Shown: piece by piece, positions 12,801 to 24,174 of the stretch
Numbering within the stretch: position 1 is the first letter of the stretch
Layout: every line of letters begins with the position of its first letter
NCBI GenBank assembly: GCA_015179025.1
Contig: WHUX01000006.1
Span: forward strand, 310,001 to 374,000
DNA from: Terfezia claveryi
Lineage: Eukaryota > Ascomycota > Pezizomycetes > Pezizales > Pezizaceae
Direction of reading: 5' to 3'
DNA: 64,000 bases
The notes under the pieces: model-generated
Database searches by the model: none
Seen by the model: only the letters and a program-made list of their open reading frames with translations
What the model was told of the DNA's origin: nothing
Program-made: the position numbers and the translations under genes

Positions 12801-15029
12801 CACCAACATGGTGATCATTTGCATCGAATTCCAATGAAAAAATAGGAGTAACTACTAAGTAGTTAAGCAGTTCTGTCAGCTTTTTTTTTGTTTTCTTGAC
12901 CTCTTGTATTTCGAGCCTGATTGCCTATGCACGAGGCATATTCTCCACGTGCCCATGTGGTAGGTGTCTATATTGGATGCCATCTTCGGGTTAGGTGGTT
13001 CGGATTGTATAGGTACTCTAGTGTACCATGCGTCCAATGACATAAAAGTAAAGACCTACAGCAATTGATCCATTAGAATGCGCAATCTAGAATATATGTG
13101 AGCTTCTATGAATTGCATCCACTAGTGAGATTGGCACGGACTGAGGTGCCCGCTTGAGGTGTCGATCGCGAGTAAGCGAACGGGGGCCATAACTAACGGC
13201 GTCACTAATACGGACACTGCGGTCAGCTTGGATTCACAAGTTTAGAGTAGGGAAGTGGAGTTGCTAGGGTTACTTCTAGCCAAAGTAAGGTTTAGGTAAC
13301 CCGTATGCACGTCTGCCAACGAAGCGTCGCGTCCAAAATTCTGTCCATCTGTCCTCTTCCAAAAGTCGCGGGAATTTTTTTTCATGAAAATTTTGTTGAG
13401 TAGGGTCCGAGGGCGTTCCATGAATGATGCATTCTGTCTGACTTTTTGAGCAGGATAAATCGTCGCCATCCCCATATCACGTTAGATCCAGGTACCTTGG
13501 GGTTCGAGATACGCATTGGCCATTGGCAATCACATGTAGCTGCGAGACGTTTTTTTTTCTCTTCTGGTTGTCCATTGTATTTTTTTCCCTCTGCCCAGTG
13601 CAACTAGGCGACATGCGGTATGTACTGCCCAGGCTGTCCAAAAGCAATGGATAGGGATGATCGCCACTCCAGCTTGAGGCTTGTGTTTCAACGAGGGCTG
13701 CAGATTAGGGAACGGAAAGACTGGGGGCCTATCACAGTAACAGCGATATCAGTTCCGGTATCCAAAGTAAGGCCAAGCCCAATGGAGTTCTGTCGGGCAG
13801 TTGTGCATGTAGCTCATCTCTCATCCTTGCTTTCTAATTGCATGGTCAAGGATGAGAGGACTACAGCTGTCGGGTGCACTTTACTCGAAGCCTAGCTCTT
13901 AGTAACTTTTCACGATATCTTGGATTAAGGATAGGATAGGATATTACTAATAATAAACAGCTACTTTATGTTGCATCCCCGTATTGGAGTGATCTTATGC
14001 CATTGTGAGTACGGTGGAGTGAGGGGATGAAAGGCTCTGCGAGGTCCATTCGTCTTATCGCCCAACTGAGCTGCTCTTCGATTGGCATCCTTGTTTCAAT
14101 GCGTCCTGTCTCAGAGCATTATTGCTGGGGTGAGTGGGAGCCAGGGTATAGGAGATGTTTGCAACTAACGCTGGGCAGGTATAGAACCGCTGATGGGGCG
14201 GAATGTTTTGCATTGGACATACAGAGGTATTCGCATCAAGTAGGTGTTTTTGCTTCGAGTTAGCAGGACGGCAGCAGTCCACTTGGGGGTCCATGGAAAA
14301 CTCAGAGTACTCTTTAGCTGCTGAGAGTGGTAGTCTGGTTGTGAGAGTGGGGAGGGGTGAGGATTAGTAAAGCGAGGGGAGTATGGAGCAAGCAGAATAC
14401 GCAGATAGAGGCAGTCCATCGGTCAATCAAGCAGGCAAGCAAGCAAGCAAGTGGGCCAAACTCGCAGCTGGTATCTAGGCATGCACGAGGCGTGAATACC
14501 TCAAGGCGGTGCCAGTTCGAAAACAGGCCAGGCCTCGCCTCGCCGAAACGAGGGCCTGCTACCGAGGAAGAGTGGCCCAGTCCCCACCACCGCTGCTGGT
14601 ATTGACCAGAATTTGGTTATCGCTCGTAGCACAATCTCGCAATCACACGTCCTCTGGCCCCATCCCGTCACCCTCCCTCAAATTGGAATATTGCATCCCC
14701 TTCACCTGCCTGCCTGCCTACCGACCTGTCCTCCCCACCCATCCCTAGCCTCGACCCATCCCAAACTCGACTGCTTCACTCCATATTTCTCTTTCCTCTG
14801 CTCACTGAAGATCTTGCTTCCTCAACCACACCCCCCCCCCCCCGGCCTGAAGCCTTCAGTTCCCCCACCGCTCACAGGCAAAGCTTATAATACTGCCCAA
14901 CTCCGCCCGCCCTCACTCCAGCTCTTTCTCTATCTTCACAACCATTCCATAATCATTCCACATTCATATCACCTTCACCGAAAGGACATACCAACCGTCC
15001 ATATTTTTTCTCCTCAGCAACTATTAACA
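9878..15029. other. 5-kb spacer; leader of the CBM48 gene at its end
   Basis: No gene could be supported. Two partial matches to the dispersed motif occur on the minus strand (10626-10639 and 11226-11237) and one on the plus strand (14331-14342). Minor repeats include AAGGGCTTAAGT/AAGTAAGGG near 11430-11465, (GCAA)n near 14440 and a C14 run near 14830. The last 400 bp are pyrimidine-rich and probably form the promoter and 5' leader of the gene starting at 15030. Confidence 0.4.
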
Positions 15030-16334
15030 ATGGGTATCTTTGAGTTCACCTGGTGAGTAATAGAAACCTTGCTCCAGTTTATCCTGTTTTCCGCATACAA
15101 CCAGATCCGATACCGCTTTTGGTTGCGGCTCTCTTGCATTGCTCTGGTTGGCTTAATATTTTATCTCTGGTTGGATCAAATATACTGGGCCGGCAAAGAG
15201 CATAATATGCCCACAATTTTTATTACTCTTTCAAACCTCATAGTAGCCTGCCATATTCCTAAGGATGATTAATCACTAATATTTATTTTTCTATTACACA
15301 ACAGGCCACACCCGGCAGGAGAGGTCCTTATCGCAGGTACCTTCAACGAGTGGAAGGGAAGCAAGCTATGCAAGAATGAATCTGGGCTGTTTACGGCGTT
15401 GGTTGACTTGGGTGACGTTGAGAAAGTCTGTTACAAGGTAAGGGAGCATATTCTGAACATGTGAAACCGCCTTAGACGCAGATGCACTGGCTACCGGGCT
15501 TCGGGTTACTCGAATACTAACAAACTGCGATAGTACATCGTCGATGGACACTGGACAGTAAACTATGACGGAAGGAGGGAATATGACGATTTCGGTAACG
15601 AAAACAATGTTCTCTACCCGGAGGATTTGCAAAAAACACCCACACCATCGATCAGAGAGACTCCATCACAGGAGGAGCCGGAGGTTTGGCAAAAGAGTCC
15701 TGCATTATCGATCAAGGAGAACCCAGTACAGGAGGAGCCAGAGGTTTGGCAAAAGACTCCCGCACCATCAATCAAGGACACCCAAGTAGAGGAGGAGCCA
15801 GAAATTAAGCAAAAGACCCCCGCACCATCAATCAGAGAGACTCCAGCACAGGAGGAGCCAGAGGTTTGGCGAAAGACCCCCGCATCATCAATCAAGGAGA
15901 ACCCTGTACAGGAGGAGCCAGAGGTTTGGCTAAAGACCGCCGCATCATCAATTAGGGAGACCTCAGTACCAGAAGTGCCAGAGGTTTGGCAAAAGACACC
16001 CACATCTTCCACCAAGGAGACTTCAGTCGAAAAGACCGTTGAGCCAGAGAATCAGCCTCCCCCTACTAACACTACCAGGTGTGTTTCTCCAGCAATGTCC
16101 CCGTTGACCACTCCAGCGGCTCCGACAACACATGTCTACACCGTCGGGGTACCAGGGGCCACCTTCAACAGCATTTCCAAGGCGGAGCCAGCGCCATCTA
16201 CCAGATCTAGCAGTGCGTCATCACAAGAAAGTCACAACGAGAAGCGAGAGCTATTCAGGGAGAAGACCTCGGAGAAGAAGAAGGAGAAGAGGCGAAGCGT
16301 CATTCTGGGTAGGATCTTGAATTTGTTCAAGTAG
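15030..16334 (+). CDS. CBM48 (AMPK1_CBM) protein, Mdg1/Crp1-like, with 20-aa tandem repeats
   Basis: Exons are 15030-15052, 15305-15437 and 15534-16334; product 318 aa. The first 80 residues form an AMPK-type glycogen-binding fold (CBM48): FEFTWPHPAGEVLIAGTFNEW, then YKYIVDGHWTVNYD and a ...NENNVLYP end. This N-terminal arrangement, starting at the very first residues, is that of yeast Mdg1 and Crp1 (cruciform-binding / pheromone-signalling proteins). Residues about 85-224 are seven degenerate copies of a 20-aa unit (consensus QKTPAPSIKETPVQEEPEVW), and the C-terminus is Ser-rich then strongly basic (EKKKEKRRS). Intron 2 has a perfect TACTAAC. No enzyme domain is present. The role is inferred from family resemblance only; the repeat tract is typical of a disordered linker. 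Confidence 0.72.
15628..16047 (+). repeat. 60-bp coding tandem repeat, about 7 copies
   Basis: Inside exon 3 of the CBM48 gene a 60-bp unit (20 codons) is repeated about seven times with 10-25% divergence and no frame breaks. The units keep the PEVW and KTPxPSI cores. The length is likely to vary between strains. Confidence 0.85.
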
Positions 16335-19300
16335 TTTATTCGATGAAGGCTAATGATGGTTGAGGGATGTTTTTCTTTTTCCCTCCACTCCTTTTTCTTT
16401 TTATTGCTGAACTTTACGCTTGGTTTTAATGTTTTTCCTTTGTTGCTGGTGCGGGTCAGACTTTATAGCTATCCGAAAGGTTCGTTTATGATATTGTTTT
16501 GTTTGGGAATGTTCTGTGGTCTGTTCTGGGAATCATTGTAGAAAATCGGGAGATGAACGGTCAGATCTGTACTACATGGCTTCGAAATTTCGTTTTGTCC
16601 TTTTATTTCACGTTGCGTCACATGGATTCGCTCTTGCTTTCCTTGCTAGCTGGGTTGTCTTTGATGGGTGAATGATTAACGTCTTTACGTCTGCTTTTCC
16701 ATTTGTTCTTTTCGTGCGGATGATGCAATAGGAGCCAGGAGAGAGGGATAAGACACATGGGGTCTCTGGCAATGTGCTTTGGGAAATATCGGACGAAAGC
16801 GAGGAAACGTTTTGCTTGAGACGATGGGTTGTTGATATCAGGACCAGGTGGATATCTCAAGATAGCTTTTGTATTGGTTTCTATAGGTCGATTGCAAATC
16901 AAATATTATCAAAAATTATTCCATCTTTTCTTGCATTGTTGCAAGTGTAAAGTTATTTCATTTCACTATTTCATTTCGTAACTTGAACTAAGGTGTAATC
17001 TATTACGCACTCAATGTGTGGGCCAGAGCATCAAGCCCTCCCTCTACATCCTTTGCTAACTACTACTATTCAATATCTCCAAACGAAAGAAAGGATTCCC
17101 ATACTCCAAACAGTAGGAAGCCATGTTGATTAATTCTCCCTACTTACAACCGCGAAGAGATAAATCAAGCTGTGGGTATGAGGTATTCCAACCACTCATT
17201 CACATACCCAGCAGATAAGTTGGTCTATGGTCCGTGGTTACTGTTCTATGCCTCTCCAATTGTGATTGCTGCAGTCAATGCTCTAGCTTCAGCACTCCCT
17301 CTTGATTTCGTTCTCGTCTTCATTCTCGTCCTCATTCTTCACCATCTTCATCGTCATCCTGACCCCACCCGAAGACGACACTGGCATTACATAACCTGAA
17401 TTCTCCATTACTGGAGGATGGAAGTTCACTCCTTCGATCTTCGTACATATCTCACTATCTCCTATTCCCATGTGCTCTGCTACCCCTGGCCACAGGACGA
17501 ATTTTGTTCGACAACAATCTCGTTCGTCGCGTGGGTAGGTTTGGTAGAAGGTGTTTGGGAAGAGCGGATGGAGGCAAAAGGCGAAGAGGCGGAGACCAGT
17601 AGGAAAGTCTCCAATGTGTGGGGAGGGATGTAACAAGGTGCGTCGGACGTAGTAGCACATGTGGTGGCGGCGAGGCTCAGGGACTGGGAGATTAATGTGA
17701 TGGTGAGGCGGAGACTAATGGAGGGAGAGGACGTGAGTGTAGTGGTGGGATACACTGGTATCTTGCTCTGTTGTAATCTCTGGGGAAAGATCCCGTCATA
17801 TTCACCTTTCGGCGAGGCGAGCGGGCTTTCTAAATAATGTTGGTAGTACGGGGGGGTGCTATCGGTGAAAGAGGCGGGGTCTATATATACAATATATATG
17901 AATTGGAAAGTTTTGTCAGTTTACTCCCTCCTTACGGCCAAACGTTCATTCTCCTTCGATATCCTGGGAGCCCGAGACTTGCTCTGATTGACAAAGTAAT
18001 TGATCTAGCAGCTCATTGGAAATAATCCTCTCCTTGTGCAGCAGAAGCTGGGGAGTTGTACGCAGAAAGGCTCGATTATCTGCATAGAGCTATCTCGAAT
18101 GCACAACCATTCTCTCCTCATATCCTCAGGTTAGGGGGTCATATCACTCCCCGCACCCAAGTGTAACAATGTTGTCTGGAAGGGCCACATATTATTACAC
18201 TCCACCACCTGATGAGGTTGAGGAAAATTAGGCTTCACCTAAGGGAAACCCAGCATAATCTTTCCTATGGCGGACGCGGCAGAGGCGGCTCGCCTGATCT
18301 CGGAGTCGGAGGATACACGAAGTTATCTCTCACACCGTACGGATATATGGTGCTGGACTATCGCTCTAGTTTGGTGTTAGGATTGGCAAAGGTCATCGCT
18401 TTCAAATTTCCTAGCATGAGCTGTCCATTCGTGGGGCGGAAGTTTAAGTTCGTGAGACCTTGCTGCCGCAATAAAGATCCCGCCTCACTTCCCATAGGCG
18501 GCCCACCTCCCGGAGTCCAGTTGCAGATGCAGTCTCTCAGGAAAAGGGACAATTTTGAGTCTAGGAAATAGAGCTTCGGGGGCTGTATCCTGTATCTGCA
18601 TGTCGGCCTCAGAAAAATCGCTAACGCGGGAGGGATTTATATAATGTGCTAGGGTATAGTATACTACCTTGAAAAGAGTGCGATAGTGGAGGTAGTCTGG
18701 GAACAATAGCAGTGCCATAGTTAGATCTTCGTGGAGGTTGAAGCCCCTAAGACGGCAGAGAGAACTATGAAAGGGTATCAAGAAGCGGGTATATATAAGA
18801 ATATGTATTCAAACAAGAAGCTTAGAGTTAGGAACTTTTTCAGGGAAAAGTCTAGAAAGCATGCAGCGTTCCATGGGTAGCCGGTAATGGGGGAACACCA
18901 CTCAGCCAGAAACACCGGTATCGAAACCAGTTGTGACCTTGATAAGGCAAATCCGAGTTATTTAGAAAACGCTGCAGACATTGGAGGAGGTGTAAGTGAA
19001 GGAACACCTCATTGATGCGGTGGCCTTAGGAAACAAATAATCATTGGTGCTCTCGCCTTTTCTGTATAATATCACCTCCCAGGGCAGTGAGGTCTATAAC
19101 CTCACGAGCATCCACAAACCTTTTCTTGCTTCACATGTTCCCTTGATAAAACATGGGTAGGATTAGTCTGGTTGCACAACCTCTCATAAATGTAGGTAGG
19201 ATCTTGTTGCCGGTCACGAGCTGGGTATTTCGCCAAGCCCGCACTTAGCATCATCGCAAAGCCAAGCCCGCACAGAAAATAAATCTCTTGGCAAACCTTT

Positions 19301-21699
19301 CCAATTTGTATATAAACCCCTCTTTCCCCGTCCCCTTCTTCCCTCTTCATGCGACTTTGTGAGTTCTCCTACCCCCACAGTGGTCTTTCTACACACAATG
19401 AATATAATTGCTAACAATTTCCTCTACAGACTTCATAGGATCATATTCTATAGTAAACGTCCTCAATTCTTAGGTCTAAATAGACACAAGAACCTCAACT
19501 CGGCTGATGACCTGAAATCCCCGATGCCCAAGAGTGAAGCCTCTTTTGCATTGCTTCTTCGGAAGCGATGTGGTGATGATCTCTACCCTGATATGCAATA
19601 AGAATAACCATTTATTTGGATATTCGCATGGATGGGTGGGTGTTGGTGGAGGTCTGACGAGCCCTTATTTAGAAAATTTTTTTTGAGTCTGTTCTGTGGC
19701 GTACCGGTAGATGTATGGCGATGGGGTGGAGTAAGAAATTGTATATTCATAATAAAATACCATTGATTCTTCTTTTAAGAACGCTTATCCTCCACTGTTG
19801 TCCTCATCGTGCCTCAACTCAATATGCTTGCTCGTTTGCCCTACATCAATTACGTACTTACATAGTACTTACTAGACTTACTAGTAGTTGATACCACAAG
19901 ATCATCCTACACTGGATCTGCAATGGTACTTTCCGGGGATGTTTGATAATGGAGAGTAGAAGTAGAGTACAAGAGGTTCTGCACTGTGACAGAGTGATTG
20001 TCTCGCACCGAACCGATGTACCCACTCTAGAAAAATCCCGCACTCCGGCACTCCCGCACGCTCACTCCAGGTATTTCGCGATATATCGCCAAGGTACAGT
20101 ATGTGCATGTATGTACTGCGATCTGGGGCGATACATGGGATTTATCTCACCTTAATCTACATCGCGCAGCGCCACCAGGTGCACCGTGCGTCATATATGT
20201 GCTTATTCCCATACGAGTGCCCCACACGAGTGCCCCACACATATCACCGATAAAGGCTTTCTAGTCACATAAGTAGCTTACATGTTGCAAAGATCATGGC
20301 TCTGGAGTAGTTCTGGGCTGCCAGCAATCTCAATGATTCATGTTGCGGTGACACATGCACAAGTACACATGGCCGCACCAGCAGAACGCCACGTGCCCAG
20401 TGGCGGTGGGCCTGCCCGGTGCACGGATCATTCGATCGGGCTTCTAGAAGGCAGCGCTTGTGCTTGTTGCTCTCCCTCCTCCGTTACCATGTGGCTTGGC
20501 AGGTCAAACGGTGGGCCGAGCAAATGGGATGGCGGCAAATACACTGAGCAGTTGCCGGCCGCACCGTATCGCCGCGTGCGGGGAGGCGGCCAGGGCTTGC
20601 TATAATATATGCCGATTCGCGGAGCAGCTGGCCTCGGCTGCAATTTGCGGTGTAAAATAACGAGCGTTGAACTCGCCCATCGGCCTCTGATTTGAGGAGT
20701 GGCTTAGCTGCTTTGTCCTGCTCTTGGTGTTTCTGATCCCGGTGTGGGTGCGTGGTCTCCACCGGCAAGCAGCCCTCCCATCCACTTGACTTCGGACGCC
20801 TCGTCCTAGGTCTAGTACTCTCCTCCCTCTCTCTTCAAGCCGGCAGTGTATAATAATTGCTTCGTATCTCCTTGTCTCGAACTTTCTTCTACCGCTCTCT
20901 CAGCTGTATCCTGCTCTCTGCTCTGTCTCGTCTAGAATCAACAAAAGGCCGGAGGGTGCCCCGGCCCCCATATCTTTACGATCTCCGTCTACCACACTGT
21001 GTAGTTGCTGGCTATTTCGTGGCTTCACCTAGAGTGTAAGCAAGCTTGCTCTAGTCGAACTCGGAATTGGGCTTCTCTCAGAACGGTCCTATTGCTTCTG
21101 CCTTGTAGTTGGTCAGTTGGAATAACCCCCAGCCATCCTTCTTGTTATTATTATCGAATTATTGTCGAGAGGTACAAGTACTGATACTGACTGTAGTTGT
21201 TGTCTTACCTAGCTTCTTTCGGCTCCTTCCCTTCCTTCCATCTGTGTTATCTCACATCCCTGATTTCCCCTCAACGTTAAATACTGGCGGTAAAACCCAC
21301 CAGAGGTTATCCTAATACACCAGCCAGTCCTTATCCCAACCCTGAGCAACTTACATCGAAGCTATCCTGGTCAGTAAGCAAGGACGGAGACTTTTTGGAC
21401 TGCTGCATTGAAAGATTTGGTGAATTGAGGCCTCAATACTAAGCAATCGCCTGACCAAGGCATCGATCCATCTATCTCACAGCAACGATAGCGTCCAAAA
21501 GAAGAAAACTCTGCAACGTATGTAGTACAGCTCAATCCCAAAATTGAATGGCTTCACTGACTGTATAGTATAGTTGTCGGGTGGAACCACTCCTGATTCG
21601 TTGTCAGGTACTCGGAGTCCATCACCTCTGTCATCAATCAATCAAGCTTTAGCCCCTCATCACCCCGCCAATCTTAAAGGGTCCCAAGGCCTCGCCGAC
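16335..21699. other. 5.4-kb spacer with weak candidate ORFs; 5' region of the PKA-R gene
   Basis: No gene here is firmly supported. A minus-strand frame at 17289-17720 has protein-like composition and an acidic repetitive tail (NEDENEDENE) but no recognised family. A short plus-strand ORF at 19398-19601 follows a TATATAAA and a pyrimidine-rich tract near 19311-19345. A full match to the dispersed motif lies at 19164-19179. The last 800 bp (pyrimidine-rich, several splice-like sites) probably form the promoter and long leader of the PKA regulatory subunit. Confidence 0.4.
19398..19601 (+). CDS. candidate small protein, 67 aa
   Basis: An ATG at 19398 opens 67 codons to TAA. A TATATAAA box near 19311 and a C/T-rich tract lie upstream. 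An alternative is a spliced transcript from the ATG at 19349 with an intron ending at TTGCTAACAATTTCCTCTACAG, which has a good branch point and acceptor but gives only a 17-residue peptide. The C-terminal half is charged (ends KRCGDDLYPDMQ). Not recognised; it may be non-coding. Confidence 0.22.
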   Translation: MNIIANNFLYRLHRIIFYSKRPQFLGLNRHKNLNSADDLKSPMPKSEASFALLLRKRCGDDLYPDMQ

Positions 21700-23117
21700 A
21701 TGTCATTACCGGCGGAATATGTGGAGGAGATCAACATGCTTGAGCGCGATGTCGCTCGAAGCCAACCAAAGGATATCCTCCAGTTTTGTGCAAACCACTT
21801 TTATCGCCGTCTTGAAGCTCAACGTAGTGAGTTTTTGATTAAGGGGCATGGCACTCACAATCCGTTCAAGATGTCAGTTATTTCAGAGGCAGATCGATTC
21901 CCAGGGATCCTTGGGGGCTCGATGGATCTCGCGATGGACATAGAGGGGCATCTGAATCGATTAGGGAAGAGACAGAGGAGGAGATGAGTAGTAGTCCTAC
22001 GTCATCTTTTTTCAGAAACACTTTTGCTGCTGGCCCGGAGACGCGAACACCTATAACACCACATTCGCCATTCTCCCCACGAGGAGCTGCAAATCCCTTT
22101 TCTTTCGATTCTGGTGCTGGCGGTACCCGTGGAAATTCACTTTCCCCTAATTCTGCGTTCGGACATGACATGCCTCACAATTTCAACATGAATCGCCGTA
22201 CATCCGTCTCGGCTGAGTCTTTGATGCCATCTGCAGCTAGTGATGAATGGACCCCCCCGACATATCCCAAAACCGAGGAACAAATGAATCGCCTCCGAAC
22301 TGCTGTGGCGAGGAATTTCTTGTTCACCTCCCTGGAGGAAGATCAGTTTACGCAGGTGCTCATGGCCCTGAATGAAAAGCCTATTCCAGCGCAAGGAACT
22401 CGTGTCATTACCCAGGGAGATGTTGGTGACTTTTTCTATGTTGTTGATAGGGGTACATTTGATGTCTACGTCAATAAATCTGGGAAGATGGAATCCGGGC
22501 CGAACGGAATGGGGAGAAAGGTTACCTCAGTCGGTCCCGGTGGGTCATTCGGTGAATTGGCATTGATGTACAATGCTCCTCGTGCAGCAACCATTATTTC
22601 CACTGTTGCACACGCCATTCTATGGTCTCTCGACAGAGTAACTTTCCGCCGTATTCTCATGGAAAATACATTCAAGAGGAGAAGGATGTATGAGGCTTTT
22701 CTCGAAGAAGTACCTATCCTCACTGCGCTCACTATGGCTGAACGGGCCAAGGTTGCCGATGTTTTACAGACGCATACCTTCGCTCCCGGAGAAACCATTA
22801 TCTGTGAAGGCGATCCAGGTGACAATTTCTATATTGTGGAATCTGGCACAGCGGACGTATTCAAGACTGGCGTGGAGGGCATCCTCAAGACTTACGGGAA
22901 AGGCGATTACTTTGGTGAGCTTGCACTTTTGAACGACCAACCTAGAGCAGCCAGCATCATTGCAAGGACCAAAATCAAGGTGGCATCTCTAGGCAAGGAC
23001 GGATTCGTGAGGCTTCTTGGGCCTGCCGTTGACATTATGAGGAGGAACGACCCTACATTGAAGGAAGATGTGGGACCTCTGGACCACATGGAGACCTCAG
23101 GACTTTTTGACCCATAA
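21700..23117 (+). CDS. cAMP-dependent protein kinase regulatory subunit
   Basis: Binds and inhibits the PKA catalytic subunit and releases it on cAMP binding. The ATG at 21700 gives the usual fungal N-terminus (MSLPAEYVEEINMLERDV) followed by the docking/dimerisation segment (DILQFCANHFYRRLEAQR). A frame change needs an intron, best placed at 21873-21943 (GTCAGT...CATAG, 71 bp), giving a 448-aa protein. The inhibitor site is NRRTSVS (residues about 141-147), so Ser replaces the pseudosubstrate Ala, as in type II-like fungal R subunits. Two cyclic-nucleotide-binding domains follow, each with its phosphate-binding cassette: FGELALMYNAPRAAT at about 260 and FGELALLNDQPRAAS at about 381; the cAMP-contacting Glu and Arg are present in both. 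It converges with the next gene. The splice site is the least certain part. Confidence 0.93.
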
Positions 23118-24174
23118 GCAGTCGGAGAAAGCGAGACCTTTTTTAGGAGATGTGGTTTATGCGTAGAGTGGAGGGAAAAGTGTTTGGGTTCCTTGCCATT
23201 GATTTTAGTTGAATGAATGGTAGGGGGGCCCAATAACTGAGGCAGTGATTCAAGTCTCCTTACCATCCATTCTTACTTTTGTTCTTTGGCTTTGATATGG
23301 GGCTACTGTATCCTACCTTCGTGATTTGAGTTGAACTCGAGTGCTACTTGTGTTTATAATGCTGGCTTGCCTTAACGTTCCTTTTCTCACACTTTTTTTT
23401 GTTCAATTTTTTTTTTCTATTCTTACCCTTTTTTTCTTTTTTCCAAGGCTTTTATTTCTTGATAATTGCTGCTTTGAGTTTTCCCATGCGTGCTTCTGCA
23501 CAAGGGAAAGAGGTCTCCATGCCCATGCCATGCCATGCTGAATGTATGCACTGTATGGGGAAGGAAGGGCTAGTGACCTAGGGCCCTTTGGGAGGAAATT
23601 GAATTGAATGGATGGCTGTAACTGTAACCTTTGCGGATCATGTGTAATGTACTGTGCTTGACTTGAGTGTAAATATGTTCTAATGGTGCTTGGGCTCGAC
23701 ACAATGCATCCTGCGCCGTAGGTTGCATTGGTAAGGCCTAAATATCCAAAGACTCAAAGCATTAGAAAGATATACCAGAAAACTCTTTCCTTTACCTGTA
23801 CCACATATGAGGTGTATAATTATCTATAGATAAACAAGATCCATCCTTTCATTCATAATATTGTCACCCTTTAACTTTGTTAGCTTTCTTTACCGACATG
23901 GGTTCTTGGATCGATGCGCATACTGGTACTGTACTTGCTTGAGTAGGTAGGTACATTATCCGCAAAATAAGCTAAGTAATGAAAGGCAAATAAATAACAT
24001 AACAAAACAAAAAGGAAAAGAAAAAAAACCCCATCATTTTTTTTCACCCTCCCGCATCTCCTACAGGAGCCAAACAAACATTTTCTTTTTTTATTTAGAG
24101 AAAAACAGAAAGAAACATTCCTTTTCTTTCCTTTTATTTCCCATCCCTCCTCTCAGGGATCAACACCCCATTTT
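23118..24174. other. convergent 3' intergenic region
   Basis: This lies between the 3' end of the PKA regulatory subunit gene (+) and the 3' end of the 992-aa gene (-). It contains T-rich tracts (23392-23460) and A-rich tracts (23990-24110), fitting the 3' untranslated regions and polyadenylation zones of both. No gene seen. Confidence 0.5.

Noticed and set aside
14290..15028. Proline-rich coding frames upstream of the CBM48 gene
   Set aside because: These are translations of a C/T-rich leader with a C14 run; there is no conserved motif, and the true start at 15030 begins the known fold.
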